NCBI RefSeq assembly: GCF_021183825.1
Contig: NZ_CP089211.1
Coordinates: forward strand, 2,852,001 to 2,916,000
Length of the DNA stretch: 64,000 nt
Source of the DNA: Sinomicrobium kalidii
GTDB taxonomy: Bacteria > Bacteroidota > Bacteroidia > Flavobacteriales > Flavobacteriaceae
Reading direction: 5' to 3'
A model generated the notes under the pieces. It made no database searches, had not been told where the DNA came from, and saw only the letters and a list, made by a program, of their open reading frames with translations. The position numbers and the translations under genes are program-made. Shown piece after piece: positions 28,701 through 38,265 of the stretch (positions are counted from its first letter, which is position 1; the number at the start of each line of letters is the position of its first letter).

Positions 28701-28950
28701 AAATACAATTCACAGTGAGTGCAATATCTTCAGAGCCGGTGGCAAACAGAGCAAACACGGCGCCGAGCATTTGAAAGAGGGGAGCCCCGGGAGGATGGCC
28801 TATTTCGAGCTGTGAGGAAGAGGCAATGTATTCGCCGCAGTCCCAAAAGCTGACGGTGGGTGCTACGGTCAGTCCGTAAGTGATTAGTGCAATGAAGAAT
28901 ACGCCCCATCCCAAGGCCGTATTCCAGCGGTTAAAAGTAGCTGATTTCAT
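25720..28950 (-). CDS. DUF2723 (GT117/TMEM260-like) membrane protein, copy 1
   Basis: 1076 aa from the ATG at 28950, which aligns with the start of its tandem paralogue (MKSATFNRWN versus MTTATFKRWD). The open frame runs back to 29199 but that would cross the tRNA-Gln gene, so I reject the longer form. Motifs FWDCGEYIA (Asp37, Glu40) and HPPGAPLF are intact. The two copies stay alignable along their whole length, including the long loop beginning NENDPSDAR and the C-terminal TPR-like part. Divergence is greatest in the C-terminal half, which may define the acceptor. Membrane glycosyltransferase activity is inferred from the family only. Confidence 0.85.
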   Translation of the reverse strand: MKSATFNRWNTALGWGVFFIALITYGLTVAPTVSFWDCGEYIASSSQLEIGHPPGAPLFQMLGAVFALFATGSEDIALTVNCISVLASAFTILFMFWSVTHLVKQMIGKHREMSTHTAIAVLGSGFTGALTFTFSDSFWFSAVEAEVYAMASLLMSLLLWLGLKWTDEINTPRGHRWLLLIALVTGMAFGLHFMGFLAIPSIILLYYFKKYRNITIKNFVIAQCIAVLVLFLVYRYSLTYTLKFFSWSELFFVNTFGLPFHSGTMIAAFMLFLVFFLALRYTRRKKLYKANTIVLCLLFMCIGFSSWIMLPVRANAHTPINENDPSDARLLLAYYNREQYGNANSPLYGAMYSDRFASQDPDDPYKDDKPKYEQDKETGKYTVVNNFKNTLSNPNSKHVDIFPRMWSTEHAANYIKLSGPPDFSIKPEYANSTELKDTINRFREDYANGNINEDGYVDFLQQLSPYIDVEPPGLPDNLGFMFRYQFGYMYWRYFMWNFAGRQDDIQGEMNNHGNWISGIKSIDEQHLGPQDNLPSDVLNNKARNTYFFLPLILGIIGFIFQLRKDPKRFWALLVFFLFTGIAIQFYTNVRPFEPRERDYSLVGSFYIFAIWIGMGAFALYRGLQKLPAPKIAAPAIKIACLLAVPAVMAYQNWDDHNRSGRYIARAMARNTLDSIQKNADAIVFTMGENDIFGMWYTQEVEKHRTDVRVVYPGYLATDWYIDQMKRKAHKSDPIPSQLTHKQYAYGTRDIVYHQPLTDERWDIKRFMNWISNDKHTIDSLIKKQGGDPDRYPERYRNAIFYPTNKIRVPVNKQQVLQSGLVREKDEELIENHIDIDLPESGITKSQMMMLDILANNNWKRPLYFTGGSLDPANYLWLREYLQLDGMVYKLVPIKTQIPQDNPYEMGRIDTELMYDIVMKWHWGNSGSDKVYHDSIIRRKGISYRINMARLAETLLKENKKEKAKNVMDLAMEKMPLEHYGYYTFLEPFVEGYYRAGEREKARELFAGTRQKYRENLDYCLTSEEHPFITREDVLHDLQRYRALVNIVMENDNKNFGKQETEAFNRYLDRAEHYYSR

Positions 28951-29124
28951 GGAATTCCGGTGTTTGGGAAGTGAAAATAACAATAAAAAGGCTATATTTT
29001 CATAAATAAAGGTTAAAGCCTGCTGATATGCCTGTATTGACAGGAAGAAAAGGCGGTTAAAAAAGCAGAAAAAATATTTGCGCAAACCAAAGTTTGTTAT
29101 AAATTTGCATCCGCAATAAGGTAC

Positions 29125-29196
29125 TGGCCTATGGTGTAATTGGTAACACAGCTGGTTTTGGTCCAGTCGTTCAAGGTTCGAGTCCTTGTAGGCCAA
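29125..29196 (+). tRNA. tRNA-Gln (anticodon TTG)
   Basis: 72 nt. Acceptor TGGCCTA pairs with TAGGCCA, D-arm GTGT/ACAC, anticodon stem GCTGG/CCAGT (one G-T pair) with loop TTTTGGT, T-arm CAAGG/CCTTG with loop TTCGAGT, discriminator A. The CCA end is not encoded. Confidence 0.95.
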
Positions 29197-29200
29197 CAAA

Positions 29201-29230
29201 AAAAGAGATGTCGATCCGGCGTCTCTTTTT
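29201..29230 (+). terminator. terminator of tRNA-Gln
   Basis: Stem AGAGATG/CGTCTCT (one G-U pair), extended by A/T pairs, followed by TTTTTGTTTT directly after the tRNA. Confidence 0.8.
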
Positions 29231-29348
29231 GTTTTAACACTGCATTGATTGCTTCTTTTTAAGCGTCTTCCTTATCATTTCATAAGCTATTTAAAAAGGG
29301 TACGGACCCGGAAATAGGGTTGCGGAATCCTGTATTGAATGAAATACC

Positions 29349-30185
29349 TTATTCTTCAGTATCCTCCGGTATTTTAAATGTGATCACCGGACGCATGGCG
29401 TGGTTAACCAGGTCTTCGCTGATACTACCGTTAAAGAAATGGGCCAGCCCTTTGCGACCGTGGGTGCTCAGGCTTATGATATCGGCATTTATAGCCCGGG
29501 AAAAGTGGATAATGCCGTGTTCTACAGTGTGGTCATTATAGATATTGAGTGTGTATTTTTTCGGTTTCCCGTTCTTTATAAACAGGTTCATCCTGTTTTC
29601 CGCTTCCCGGGTGGTCACAAAATTATTGGGAGTGTTTACAAAAAGCAGGTGCATGGCGGCCCCGAATTTTTTGGCAAAGTTCAGGGCCTGCTTATAAGGT
29701 GCTGTGGTTTCCACAGAGAAATCCGAAGCAAAAACCATATGAGTTATGGATTTTAGGTCGAGCCTTGATTTTAACGTAAATACCGGTACTTCCGCAGTGC
29801 GTACCACTTTTTCGGTATTGGAACCGATAAACATTTCCCTGAATCCCGAGGCCCCGCCCGATCCCATGACAATCATATCTATATCATTGTCCGTTACTGC
29901 CTTTGCTATCCCGTGCGGGATGCTGTCGGATTCCACTGTTTCCCGGACGGTAATTCCCTTCAGGTAAGGTTTGTCAATAAAAGACTCGAACCTTTGGTGT
30001 GCCAGCTTCATGAAAAATATGGCTTCCGGGAGTTCACTCGTTTCTTCGGTTGCCAGGTGAACCGGAAGGTCCAGCACATGCAGAAGGTATATTTCCGAGC
30101 CGAACTGCCGGGCCAGCCAGGCTGCAGCATCGAGCGCAAATTCCGCCTCGTCTGAAAAATCGGTGGGAACTAAAATGCGTTTCAT
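29349..30185 (-). CDS. tandem-domain universal stress protein (UspA family)
   Basis: 278 aa from the ATG at 30185, chosen because MKRILVPTDFSD is the standard start of the first Usp domain; a longer open frame to 30263 adds unrelated residues, and an ATG also lies at 30188. Two Usp domains are fused: residues 1-about 147 and about 150-278. The first has the ATP-binding pattern GSGGASGFREMFIGSNTEKV; the second has THGRKGLAHFFNGSISEDLV. Proteins like this bind ATP and are induced under stress or growth arrest in the cytosol. It is divergent from ruvA. No terminator stronger than a 4-bp stem is visible after it. Confidence 0.9.
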   Translation of the reverse strand: MKRILVPTDFSDEAEFALDAAAWLARQFGSEIYLLHVLDLPVHLATEETSELPEAIFFMKLAHQRFESFIDKPYLKGITVRETVESDSIPHGIAKAVTDNDIDMIVMGSGGASGFREMFIGSNTEKVVRTAEVPVFTLKSRLDLKSITHMVFASDFSVETTAPYKQALNFAKKFGAAMHLLFVNTPNNFVTTREAENRMNLFIKNGKPKKYTLNIYNDHTVEHGIIHFSRAINADIISLSTHGRKGLAHFFNGSISEDLVNHAMRPVITFKIPEDTEE

Positions 30186-30375
30186 CATATATGAAATTTG
30201 CAATTTCATATTAAAGGTACGAAAAAAATGGCGGAAAGTGTAAGGGACTTGCGATGGCCGCAACGGTTTTCTGTATACGCCAAAACCGGGTCAGCGGGAA
30301 AAATATGAAACCCCTGAATTTACACATTGCACATCACATCTCACATTTAGTGCCTTTTTTTGTGAAATATTTTAT

Positions 30376-30383
30376 TACATTTG
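30376..30383 (+). promoter_or_regulatory. candidate -7 box for ruvA-sprA
   Basis: TACATTTG matches the Bacteroidota -7 consensus TAnnTTTG, 19 bp before the ruvA start codon. A clear TTTG at the right -33 distance is missing, so confidence is low. Confidence 0.35.
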
Positions 30384-30402
30384 GACAGCTAACCGATTTT
30401 AT

Positions 30403-30984
30403 ATGATTACACATATTCAAGGAAGATTGATAGAGAAAAACCCTACTGATGTAGTCATAGATTGTAATGGAGTAGGTTATTTTCTGAATATTTCACTGCA
30501 TACCTATTCCAGAATATCTGATAATGAACAATTAAAACTCTATACGCATCTTCACGTCAGGGAAGATGCTCAGACACTTTTTGGTTTTGCCGATAAGTCG
30601 GAACGCGATGTTTTCCGGCTTTTGATCTCGGTCTCGGGGATAGGTACCAGTACGGCCCGTACGCTCCTTTCTTCCTTAACCCCCGTTCAGGTGAGAGATG
30701 CCATAACTGCAGACGACGTGGCCGTTATACAGAGTGTTAAAGGTATAGGGGCCAAAACCGCACAGCGCGTCATACTGGACCTCAAGGATAAGGTGCTGAA
30801 AATATACGGCGGCGAAGAAATTTCTGAGGATAAGGGCAATACAAACAGGGAAGAAGCGTTATCAGCATTAGAGGTACTGGGCTTTGCCCGGAAACAATCC
30901 GAAAAAGTTGTTGATAAAATTGCCAAGGGATCACCGGATTTAAGTGTTGAAGGGATTATCAAAAACGCGCTTAAAATGCTATAG
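30403..30984 (+). CDS. ruvA: Holliday junction branch migration protein RuvA
   Basis: 193 aa, the normal length. N-terminal OB-fold (MITHIQGRLIEKNPTDVVID), two helix-hairpin-helix motifs (LISVSGIGTSTARTLLSSL near 70-88 and IQSVKGIGAKTAQRVILDL near 105-123) and a C-terminal UBA-like domain that contacts RuvB. It binds four-way junctions and loads RuvB for branch migration during recombinational repair. sprA begins 6 bp after the stop codon, an adjacency known from other flavobacteria. Confidence 0.97.
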   Translation: MITHIQGRLIEKNPTDVVIDCNGVGYFLNISLHTYSRISDNEQLKLYTHLHVREDAQTLFGFADKSERDVFRLLISVSGIGTSTARTLLSSLTPVQVRDAITADDVAVIQSVKGIGAKTAQRVILDLKDKVLKIYGGEEISEDKGNTNREEALSALEVLGFARKQSEKVVDKIAKGSPDLSVEGIIKNALKML

Positions 30985-30990
30985 TAAATT

Positions 30991-33900
30991 TTGAAAACAA
31001 CTACCAACCTGGAAAAAACATATACACCGTTAAGAGTTTTTTTTTGGCCCCTTTTCTTACTCTGTGCTACGGTTTCTCTGGCACAGGAAAGATCGGATAC
31101 CCAATCACAGGACTCTGTACAAACCGGAGGTGTGCCCGGAGAAATAAGGTTGAAAAACCCGGGAAGTATTTCTTCGAAGTATACCTATGATCCGGTTATG
31201 GACATGTATATCTATTCGGAATCCATAGACGGTTTCGATATAGACCATCCTGTTATTCTTACCCCTGAAGAATTTCGTGAGCTCGTTCGTAAGGAGGGCA
31301 TGAAAAGCTATTTCAAGCAGAAGACGGATGCTATTTCCGGGCGGAAAGAAGGCAGTGAGGAAGCACAGAAAGACCTCTTGCCCAATTTCTATGTGAATTC
31401 CGGCTTTTTCGAATCCATTTTCGGAGGGACTAACATTGATATCGTCCCGCAGGGATCGGTAGCCGTCGACCTGGGCATATTGTACAACAAGAATGATAAT
31501 CCTTCCTTTTCACCGAGAAACCGAAGTTCCATAACCTTCGATTTCGACCAGAGGATCAGCATGAGCCTTTTGGGGAAGGTAGGTGAAAAATTATCCGTTA
31601 CGGCCAATTACGACACACAGGCCACCTTCGATTTTCAGAACCTTATTAAGCTGGAGTATACCCCGACCGAGGACGACATTATCCGGAAAATAGAAGTGGG
31701 TAATGTGAGCATGCCGCTCAACAGTTCCCTGATCACCGGGGCCCAGAGCCTGTTTGGAGTAAAGACCGAATTGCAATTCGGGAAAACCCGTGTAACCGGC
31801 GTGTTTTCCGAGCAGCGTTCTGAAACCAGGTCGGTAGTGGCCCAGGGCGGCGGGACTGTAGATGATTTTGAACTCTTCGCACTGGATTATGACGAAGACC
31901 GCCACTTTTTTCTCTCCCACTTTTTTCGTGACCAGTATGACCAGGCCCTGGAAAATTATCCTTTCATCAATAGCCAGGTACAAATTACGAGAATAGAGGT
32001 CTGGGTGACCAACCGGGGCCAGCGAACGGAAAACATAAGGAACATTGTGGGTATACAGGACCTCGGCGAAGTCGACCCCCTGAATACCCGGATCAATACC
32101 AATGCCCCGCCCGGGTTCTTTAATGCCGGAACGGGAGGATTACTGCCCAGAAACGGGGCGAATGATTATGATCCGAGGGAAATAGGGGGAACCTCCGTGC
32201 TTACCGAACAGATACGTGACGTTGCTACCGTACAGTCGGGTTTTGGTCCCCTGAGTTCCATTGTTAACCAGGGATACGACTATGCCATTCTCGAGAATGC
32301 CCAGAAACTGGTGCAGGGAACCGATTTTACCCTGAATGCCCAACTGGGATATATTTCCCTTAACCAGCGGCTCAGCAATGACGAAGTCCTTGCGGTAGCC
32401 TATCAGTATACGTATCGCGGACAAGCCTACCAGGTGGGGGAATTTGCCAATGACGGTGTCAATGCTACCGAGTATGAAACGGGAACCAACGGACAGGTCA
32501 TAGCCGTAAACAACCAGAGCCTGATCGTAAAACTGCTGAAGAGTAATATCACCAATGTGTCCGATCCCATATGGGACCTGATGATGAAAAACATTTATGC
32601 CACCGGGGCATACCAGCTCAGCCAGGAAGATTTTAAACTGAATATCCTCTATACCGACCCTTCGCCCATAAACTACATAAAACCTGTGGACGAATCCTCA
32701 TGGCCTTCCGGTCTGCAGGACAGGATACTCCTGGATGTGTTTAATTTCGACCGCCTCAATGCTTATAACGATCCACAGAACGGTGGCGACGGTTTTTTTG
32801 ATTACCAGCCGGGAATAACCATTGCCCCCCAAACCGGGCGGATCATATTTACCAAGGTGGAACCTTTCGGGGAATTCCTGCACGAAGTGCTCGGGGGAGG
32901 TAATTATAGCCAGCCGGACTCCTATAACCCCAACCAGCAGAAATACGTGTTCCGGAACATGTATGAACTCACCAAAGCAGCAGCACTTGAAGACAGTGAC
33001 AAGAATAAATTCCAGCTCAAGGGAAAGTATAAATCTGAAGGAGGGGACGGTATTCCCATCGGGGCTTTCAATGTGCCCCAGGGCTCCGTAAAAGTCACTG
33101 CCGGCGGGAGAAGACTTCAGGAAGGTATCGATTTTACGGTCAATTACCAGACAGGAACCGTGCATATCCTTGACGAAAGTCTCAAGGCCTCTAATGTTCC
33201 CATTGAGGTTTCTGTGGAAAACAATGCCATATTCGGGAGGCAGACCCGCAGGTTTGCCGGGATTAACATAGAACACCAGTTCAATAAGAACTTAATGCTC
33301 GGCGCAACGCTGTTGAACATGAGCGAAAAGCCCCTTACGCAAAAAGCCAGTTACGGGCTCGAACCCGTGAACAATACCATCTTCGGTATTAACGGGAACT
33401 TTTCTACTGAACTCCCGTTCCTGACCCGTTGGGTAAACAAATTGCCGAATATCGATACTGATGCACCCTCTAACTTGTCGGTAAGGGGAGAATTTGCCTA
33501 TTTGCTTCCCGGTTCGCCCAAGAACGATAACTTTGACGGTGAAACCACGGTTTATGTAGATGACTTTGAAGGTGCGCAAACCCTTATTGACATGCGGGCG
33601 CCGCTGGCATGGTCACTGGCCAGTACACCGCTGGAATTCGTTCCGGGGGAAGAGCTGTACGGAAGTTCTCCCGACGACCCGGAAAACCTGAGGAACGGAT
33701 ACAAGCGATCAAAAATGGCCTGGTACACCATAGATCCGATATTTTACACCTCACAACGACCGTCGGGGATAAGTAACGACGATATTTCAACCAACCAGAC
33801 CCGGCGGATATACATCGACGAGATATTTCCCGAAGTGGACCTGTCCCAGGGAGAGACCACGGTGCAGTCTACGCTCGACCTTGCTTATTACCCCGATAGA

Positions 33901-36900
33901 AAGGGACCCTATAACAACAACCCCGAAACCGACTTTGAGAACCTGATCCCGGAAGAACGCTGGGGCGGTATTATGCGCGGACTTTCCAGTACCAACTTTG
34001 AACAGGGCAATGTGGAATATATCCAGTTTTGGGTAATGGACCCTTATGTAGAAGGTACGGAGGGTAACGGGGGGGAACTGGTGTTCAACCTCGGTAATAT
34101 TTCCGAAGATATACTTAAAGACGGTAAAAAACAATACGAGAACGGCCTTCCGGGTGTGGGAAGTACCGATTTGGTGTCGGAAACATCCTGGGGGCAGGTG
34201 CCTTCCGCACAGTCGCTGGTATATGCCTTTGATGCCGAAACGCAGAACCGGGCACTGCAGGATATAGGACTGGACGGTATGGACGATGCGGCGGAAGCGA
34301 CGATTTTCACCAACAATTCCGGGGAAGACCCGGCGTTGGACAATTACGAATATTACATCAGTGCCAGCGGGAGTATCCTGGACCGTTATCTGAACTACAA
34401 TAATCCCCAGGGCAACTCGCCGGTAAATGTGGGCAATAATAACCGGGGGTCTACAACAGAGCCCGATGTGGAAGATGTCAACGGAGACGGAACCATGAAT
34501 ACCATAAACAGCTATTATGAATACCGCATCCCCATAAAACCGAATATTCAGCGGTCAGACCGGTACGTTTCCGACATAAAGGAAGTGGAGCGGAAAATGC
34601 CCAATAACACAATGGTAAGTGCAAGATGGATACAATTCAAGATACCCGTTAAGGAATTTGACAATGCCGTGGGCGGTATTTCCGATTTTCGTTCCATGAG
34701 CTTCATGCGGATGTACCTGACGGGATTCAGTGAAGATATCGTATTGCGTTTAGGGACCCTTGACCTGGTAAGGGGCGATTGGCGGACGTATACCAGGAGC
34801 CTCCGGCCCGAAACGGACTCCGACCCTACTGACGACGGTACTACGGTAGAGGTGAATACGGTCAATATCGAAGAAAACGAACAGCGCAGACCGATTCCCT
34901 ACAGGCTCCCTCCCGGGGTAGTGCGTGAACAGCTCACCAACAACAATATGGTAGTCCGGCAGAACGAACAGTCCCTGTCATTTGCCGTATGCGGTCTGGA
35001 AGCGGAAGACTCCAGGGCGGTGTACAAAAATGTGGACATGGATATGCGGCAATATAAACGACTGAAAATGTTCCTGCATGCCGAAGCCTATAAGAACAAT
35101 CCGTTAAGAGATGGCGAACTCGTGGCTTTTCTGCGTATAGGAACTGACTTTTCGGAAAACTTTTATCAGGTGGAGGTTCCCCTGGAAGTAACCCGCCCCG
35201 GAGCGTCTACTTCTGAAGAAGTCTGGCCCGATATCAACAATATGGAGGTGCCGCTGAGCATCTTCTCCAAAATAAAATCGGAAGGAATTGCCAATTCCAC
35301 ACTTTCGGAACTGGTGTTTTACGACGAAGAAGGAAACCAGGTTGAAGAATTCGACCCCAGGGAATCCGGAGAACTCAGGCTGGGGATCAAGGGAAACCCC
35401 TCTCTCGGGAGTATCCGGGCCATTATGGTCGGGGTGAAGAACGTTGCGGGTAACCGCATGTGTGGTGAAGTATGGTTCAATGAACTCCGGCTGTCTGAAC
35501 TAGACAATAAAGGAGGATGGGCCGCCATAGCACAGGTAGATGCCAACGTGGCCGATTTTGCCAATGTCTCCGCCACAGGAAGCATGAGTACTTCGGGTTT
35601 CGGTGCCATAGACCAAAGGCCCAATGAAAGAAACCGGGAAGATGTGGTGCAATACGGAGTTAACACCAATGTAAATTTCGGACAGCTCATGCCAAAGAAC
35701 TGGGGCATCCAGATCCCGTTTAATTACAGCGTCTCCGAAGAGCTCATTACCCCGGAATTCGATCCGGTATATGAAGACCTCAAGTTGCAGGACAGAATAG
35801 ATGCAGCAGCCACACAGGATGAAAAAGATGCCATTAGAACCCGGGCGGAAGACTATACGAAGCGGAGAAGTATTAATTTGATAGGGGTCCGGAAAAACAG
35901 AGGCGAAGAACAGAAACAGCGGGTCTACGATATAGAGAACTTCACGTTTAATTATTCGTATAATGAGATGAACCACAGGGATTTTGAAGTCGAAAATCTG
36001 CGCGACCAGAATATCAGGACCGGGTTTACGTATAATTATAATTTTAAGCCCGCCGAGGTGGCGCCGTTCAAAAAATCCGACTCCATATTGCGAAGCAGGT
36101 ACTGGCAGTGGCTCAAGGATTTTAATTTCAATCCGCTGCCGACCAACATCTCGGTCAATTCGAACATCACCAGGACTTTTAACGAACAGCAATTCCGGGC
36201 GGTTCGGGTAGATGGTGTGGATTCTGACGAACAACTCGGCCTGCCCACATTGCAACAGCGGAATTTCCTTTTCGACTGGCAGTACACCATCAATTATAAT
36301 ATTACCAAGTCATTGCGCCTGAACTTTACGGCCTCCAATTACAATATCGTCCGTAATTATTATGATAAAGACGAAGATGATAATACCATTATACGTGAAG
36401 ACTTTAGCATTTGGGACGGTTTCTGGAATACGGGAGACCCCAACAGGCATACCCAGCAGTTACAGATAAATTATGAATTGCCCTTCAGTAAAATACCCTT
36501 CCTCAATTTTATTGAGGCGAATTATACCTATACCGGAGATTTTGACTGGCAACGCGGGAATGACGTGATCAACGAGATAGCCGAGGGGAATGTGAATACC
36601 GTACAGAATGCTTCTACCCATGTGCTTAACGCGTCCATGGGCATGGACCGTTTCTACAATTATCTCGGGCTCAAAAAGGAACAGCAGGCTGCTCCGCGAA
36701 GACGAAGGGCCGGGCCTGATGCCTTGGGTGCGGACACTGCGGAAGAAGAAACGGAGAAGAAAGAATCCGGGCTGGCCAACGCAGCTCTCGATCTGCTTAC
36801 CATGGTAAAACGCATCGATGTAAGTTATACGGATAACAGGGGTAAGGTGTTGCCGGGATATACCGAGTCTATTGGTTTTATAGGAACGCTCCGGCCATCC

Positions 36901-38124
36901 TGGGGCTTTGTGTTCGGCAGCCAGTCCGACATACGTTATGAAGCCGCGAGAAAAGGATGGCTTACGCAGTTTCCGGAACTCAACCAGCAGTATATGGAGC
37001 GGAACAGTACACAACTGAATATCACGGCCAACCTGGAGCCCACTCCCGACCTTACCATAGACCTGGTAGCCAACCGCCAGTATGCCGACAGCTATACGGA
37101 AAATTTTGAAGTGACCGATGATCTGGAATACCAAAGCCTTCTGGGGAATAAATACGGTGATTTTTCCATATCCACCGTGCTTATTAAATCGGCCTTCAGC
37201 AAGAGTGATGAGGTCAATTCGGAAACTTTCGAAAAATTCAGGGAAAACCGCCGGGCGGTGGCCGATCGCCTCGCAACGCAACGGGGAATTGATCTTAACG
37301 ATCCGGATAACCTGGACGATGAAGGTTATCCCAAGGGATACGGAAAAAATAATCAGGCGGTGTTACTACCTGCCTTCCTCGCGGCATATACCGGTAAAAG
37401 TGTGGACAAGATCAGCCTGGGGGCATTCCGGGATGTGCCTATTCCTAACTGGACGCTGAAATATACAGGGCTTATGCGGCTGGACTGGTTTAAGAACCGC
37501 TTCAGGCGGTTTTCTCTCGGACACGGGTACAGGGCCAGTTATAGCGTCAATTCGTTCCGGTCAAATCTGGAATACAGTAGGCAGAATCCGGACAAGATTG
37601 ATCAGTCCGGCAACTTTATGAATGAGTTGCTCTATACCAATGCCACTCTTGTAGAGCAGTTCAATCCCCTTGTCCGTGTGGATTTTGAAATGAAAAACTC
37701 TGTTAACGTACAGGCCGAAATAAAGAAAGACCGGGCGCTGTCACTCAGTTTCGACAACAACCTGCTTACCGAGACCGTCGGGAAAGAATATATCCTCGGT
37801 CTGGGATACAGGTTCAAGGAGGTACCCTTTACCACCAGTATAGGCGGAACGCGACAAACCCTGAAAGGAGATATTAACCTGAAGGCCGACCTCTCCCTGC
37901 GGGATAATATTACCATCATCAGGAACCTTGACCTGGACAACAACCAGGTGACTTCCGGGCAGACCATCTGGAGCATAAGGTTTACGGCCGATTATGCACT
38001 TACCAAAAACTTTACCACATTGTTCTTTTACGACCATACGTTCTCCAAATATGCGGTTTCCACAGCCTATCCGCAGACCACTATACGATCCGGTATAACA
38101 TTGCGTTATAATTTTGGAAATTAG
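30991..38124 (+). CDS. sprA: SprA, outer membrane translocon of type IX secretion/gliding
   Basis: 2377 aa, close to the roughly 2400 aa of characterised SprA. A signal peptide follows the start (VFFWPLFLLCATVSLAQE). The rest is one giant beta-barrel protein; SprA is known as the 36-strand pore of the type IX secretion system, needed for gliding and export of CTD-tagged proteins. The start must be TTG 30991 (or ATT 30988): the in-frame triplet at 30985-30987 is TAA, and the next ATG lies well beyond the signal peptide. It sits 6 bp after ruvA, so expression is probably coupled. The order ruvA-sprA-gcvH matches other gliding flavobacteria. Confidence 0.95.
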   Translation: MKTTTNLEKTYTPLRVFFWPLFLLCATVSLAQERSDTQSQDSVQTGGVPGEIRLKNPGSISSKYTYDPVMDMYIYSESIDGFDIDHPVILTPEEFRELVRKEGMKSYFKQKTDAISGRKEGSEEAQKDLLPNFYVNSGFFESIFGGTNIDIVPQGSVAVDLGILYNKNDNPSFSPRNRSSITFDFDQRISMSLLGKVGEKLSVTANYDTQATFDFQNLIKLEYTPTEDDIIRKIEVGNVSMPLNSSLITGAQSLFGVKTELQFGKTRVTGVFSEQRSETRSVVAQGGGTVDDFELFALDYDEDRHFFLSHFFRDQYDQALENYPFINSQVQITRIEVWVTNRGQRTENIRNIVGIQDLGEVDPLNTRINTNAPPGFFNAGTGGLLPRNGANDYDPREIGGTSVLTEQIRDVATVQSGFGPLSSIVNQGYDYAILENAQKLVQGTDFTLNAQLGYISLNQRLSNDEVLAVAYQYTYRGQAYQVGEFANDGVNATEYETGTNGQVIAVNNQSLIVKLLKSNITNVSDPIWDLMMKNIYATGAYQLSQEDFKLNILYTDPSPINYIKPVDESSWPSGLQDRILLDVFNFDRLNAYNDPQNGGDGFFDYQPGITIAPQTGRIIFTKVEPFGEFLHEVLGGGNYSQPDSYNPNQQKYVFRNMYELTKAAALEDSDKNKFQLKGKYKSEGGDGIPIGAFNVPQGSVKVTAGGRRLQEGIDFTVNYQTGTVHILDESLKASNVPIEVSVENNAIFGRQTRRFAGINIEHQFNKNLMLGATLLNMSEKPLTQKASYGLEPVNNTIFGINGNFSTELPFLTRWVNKLPNIDTDAPSNLSVRGEFAYLLPGSPKNDNFDGETTVYVDDFEGAQTLIDMRAPLAWSLASTPLEFVPGEELYGSSPDDPENLRNGYKRSKMAWYTIDPIFYTSQRPSGISNDDISTNQTRRIYIDEIFPEVDLSQGETTVQSTLDLAYYPDRKGPYNNNPETDFENLIPEERWGGIMRGLSSTNFEQGNVEYIQFWVMDPYVEGTEGNGGELVFNLGNISEDILKDGKKQYENGLPGVGSTDLVSETSWGQVPSAQSLVYAFDAETQNRALQDIGLDGMDDAAEATIFTNNSGEDPALDNYEYYISASGSILDRYLNYNNPQGNSPVNVGNNNRGSTTEPDVEDVNGDGTMNTINSYYEYRIPIKPNIQRSDRYVSDIKEVERKMPNNTMVSARWIQFKIPVKEFDNAVGGISDFRSMSFMRMYLTGFSEDIVLRLGTLDLVRGDWRTYTRSLRPETDSDPTDDGTTVEVNTVNIEENEQRRPIPYRLPPGVVREQLTNNNMVVRQNEQSLSFAVCGLEAEDSRAVYKNVDMDMRQYKRLKMFLHAEAYKNNPLRDGELVAFLRIGTDFSENFYQVEVPLEVTRPGASTSEEVWPDINNMEVPLSIFSKIKSEGIANSTLSELVFYDEEGNQVEEFDPRESGELRLGIKGNPSLGSIRAIMVGVKNVAGNRMCGEVWFNELRLSELDNKGGWAAIAQVDANVADFANVSATGSMSTSGFGAIDQRPNERNREDVVQYGVNTNVNFGQLMPKNWGIQIPFNYSVSEELITPEFDPVYEDLKLQDRIDAAATQDEKDAIRTRAEDYTKRRSINLIGVRKNRGEEQKQRVYDIENFTFNYSYNEMNHRDFEVENLRDQNIRTGFTYNYNFKPAEVAPFKKSDSILRSRYWQWLKDFNFNPLPTNISVNSNITRTFNEQQFRAVRVDGVDSDEQLGLPTLQQRNFLFDWQYTINYNITKSLRLNFTASNYNIVRNYYDKDEDDNTIIREDFSIWDGFWNTGDPNRHTQQLQINYELPFSKIPFLNFIEANYTYTGDFDWQRGNDVINEIAEGNVNTVQNASTHVLNASMGMDRFYNYLGLKKEQQAAPRRRRAGPDALGADTAEEETEKKESGLANAALDLLTMVKRIDVSYTDNRGKVLPGYTESIGFIGTLRPSWGFVFGSQSDIRYEAARKGWLTQFPELNQQYMERNSTQLNITANLEPTPDLTIDLVANRQYADSYTENFEVTDDLEYQSLLGNKYGDFSISTVLIKSAFSKSDEVNSETFEKFRENRRAVADRLATQRGIDLNDPDNLDDEGYPKGYGKNNQAVLLPAFLAAYTGKSVDKISLGAFRDVPIPNWTLKYTGLMRLDWFKNRFRRFSLGHGYRASYSVNSFRSNLEYSRQNPDKIDQSGNFMNELLYTNATLVEQFNPLVRVDFEMKNSVNVQAEIKKDRALSLSFDNNLLTETVGKEYILGLGYRFKEVPFTTSIGGTRQTLKGDINLKADLSLRDNITIIRNLDLDNNQVTSGQTIWSIRFTADYALTKNFTTLFFYDHTFSKYAVSTAYPQTTIRSGITLRYNFGN

Positions 38125-38265
38125 GAGTGATGTGATTTCAGGTTTCCGGTTCAAGCCGCGACCTGCAACTTTTAGCCCCCTGAATATTTTTAACGCAGTT
38201 AAGTTTTGGATTAAAATACTTTAAAAGTTACATTTGTCGCAAAATAATATATAATACGTTACCAA

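Noticed and set aside
28951..29199. N-terminal extension of the DUF2723 gene back to 29199
   Set aside because: It would run through the tRNA-Gln gene, and the tandem paralogue aligns exactly from the ATG at 28950.
29125..29235. tRNA-Gln as an integration (att) site
   Set aside because: There is no integrase gene nearby and no repeated tRNA 3' end within the window that I can see.
35500..36255. 251-codon minus-strand frame inside sprA (also one of 273 codons at 36460-37281)
   Set aside because: Both are opposite a continuous SprA frame and show no domain, signal or start context.
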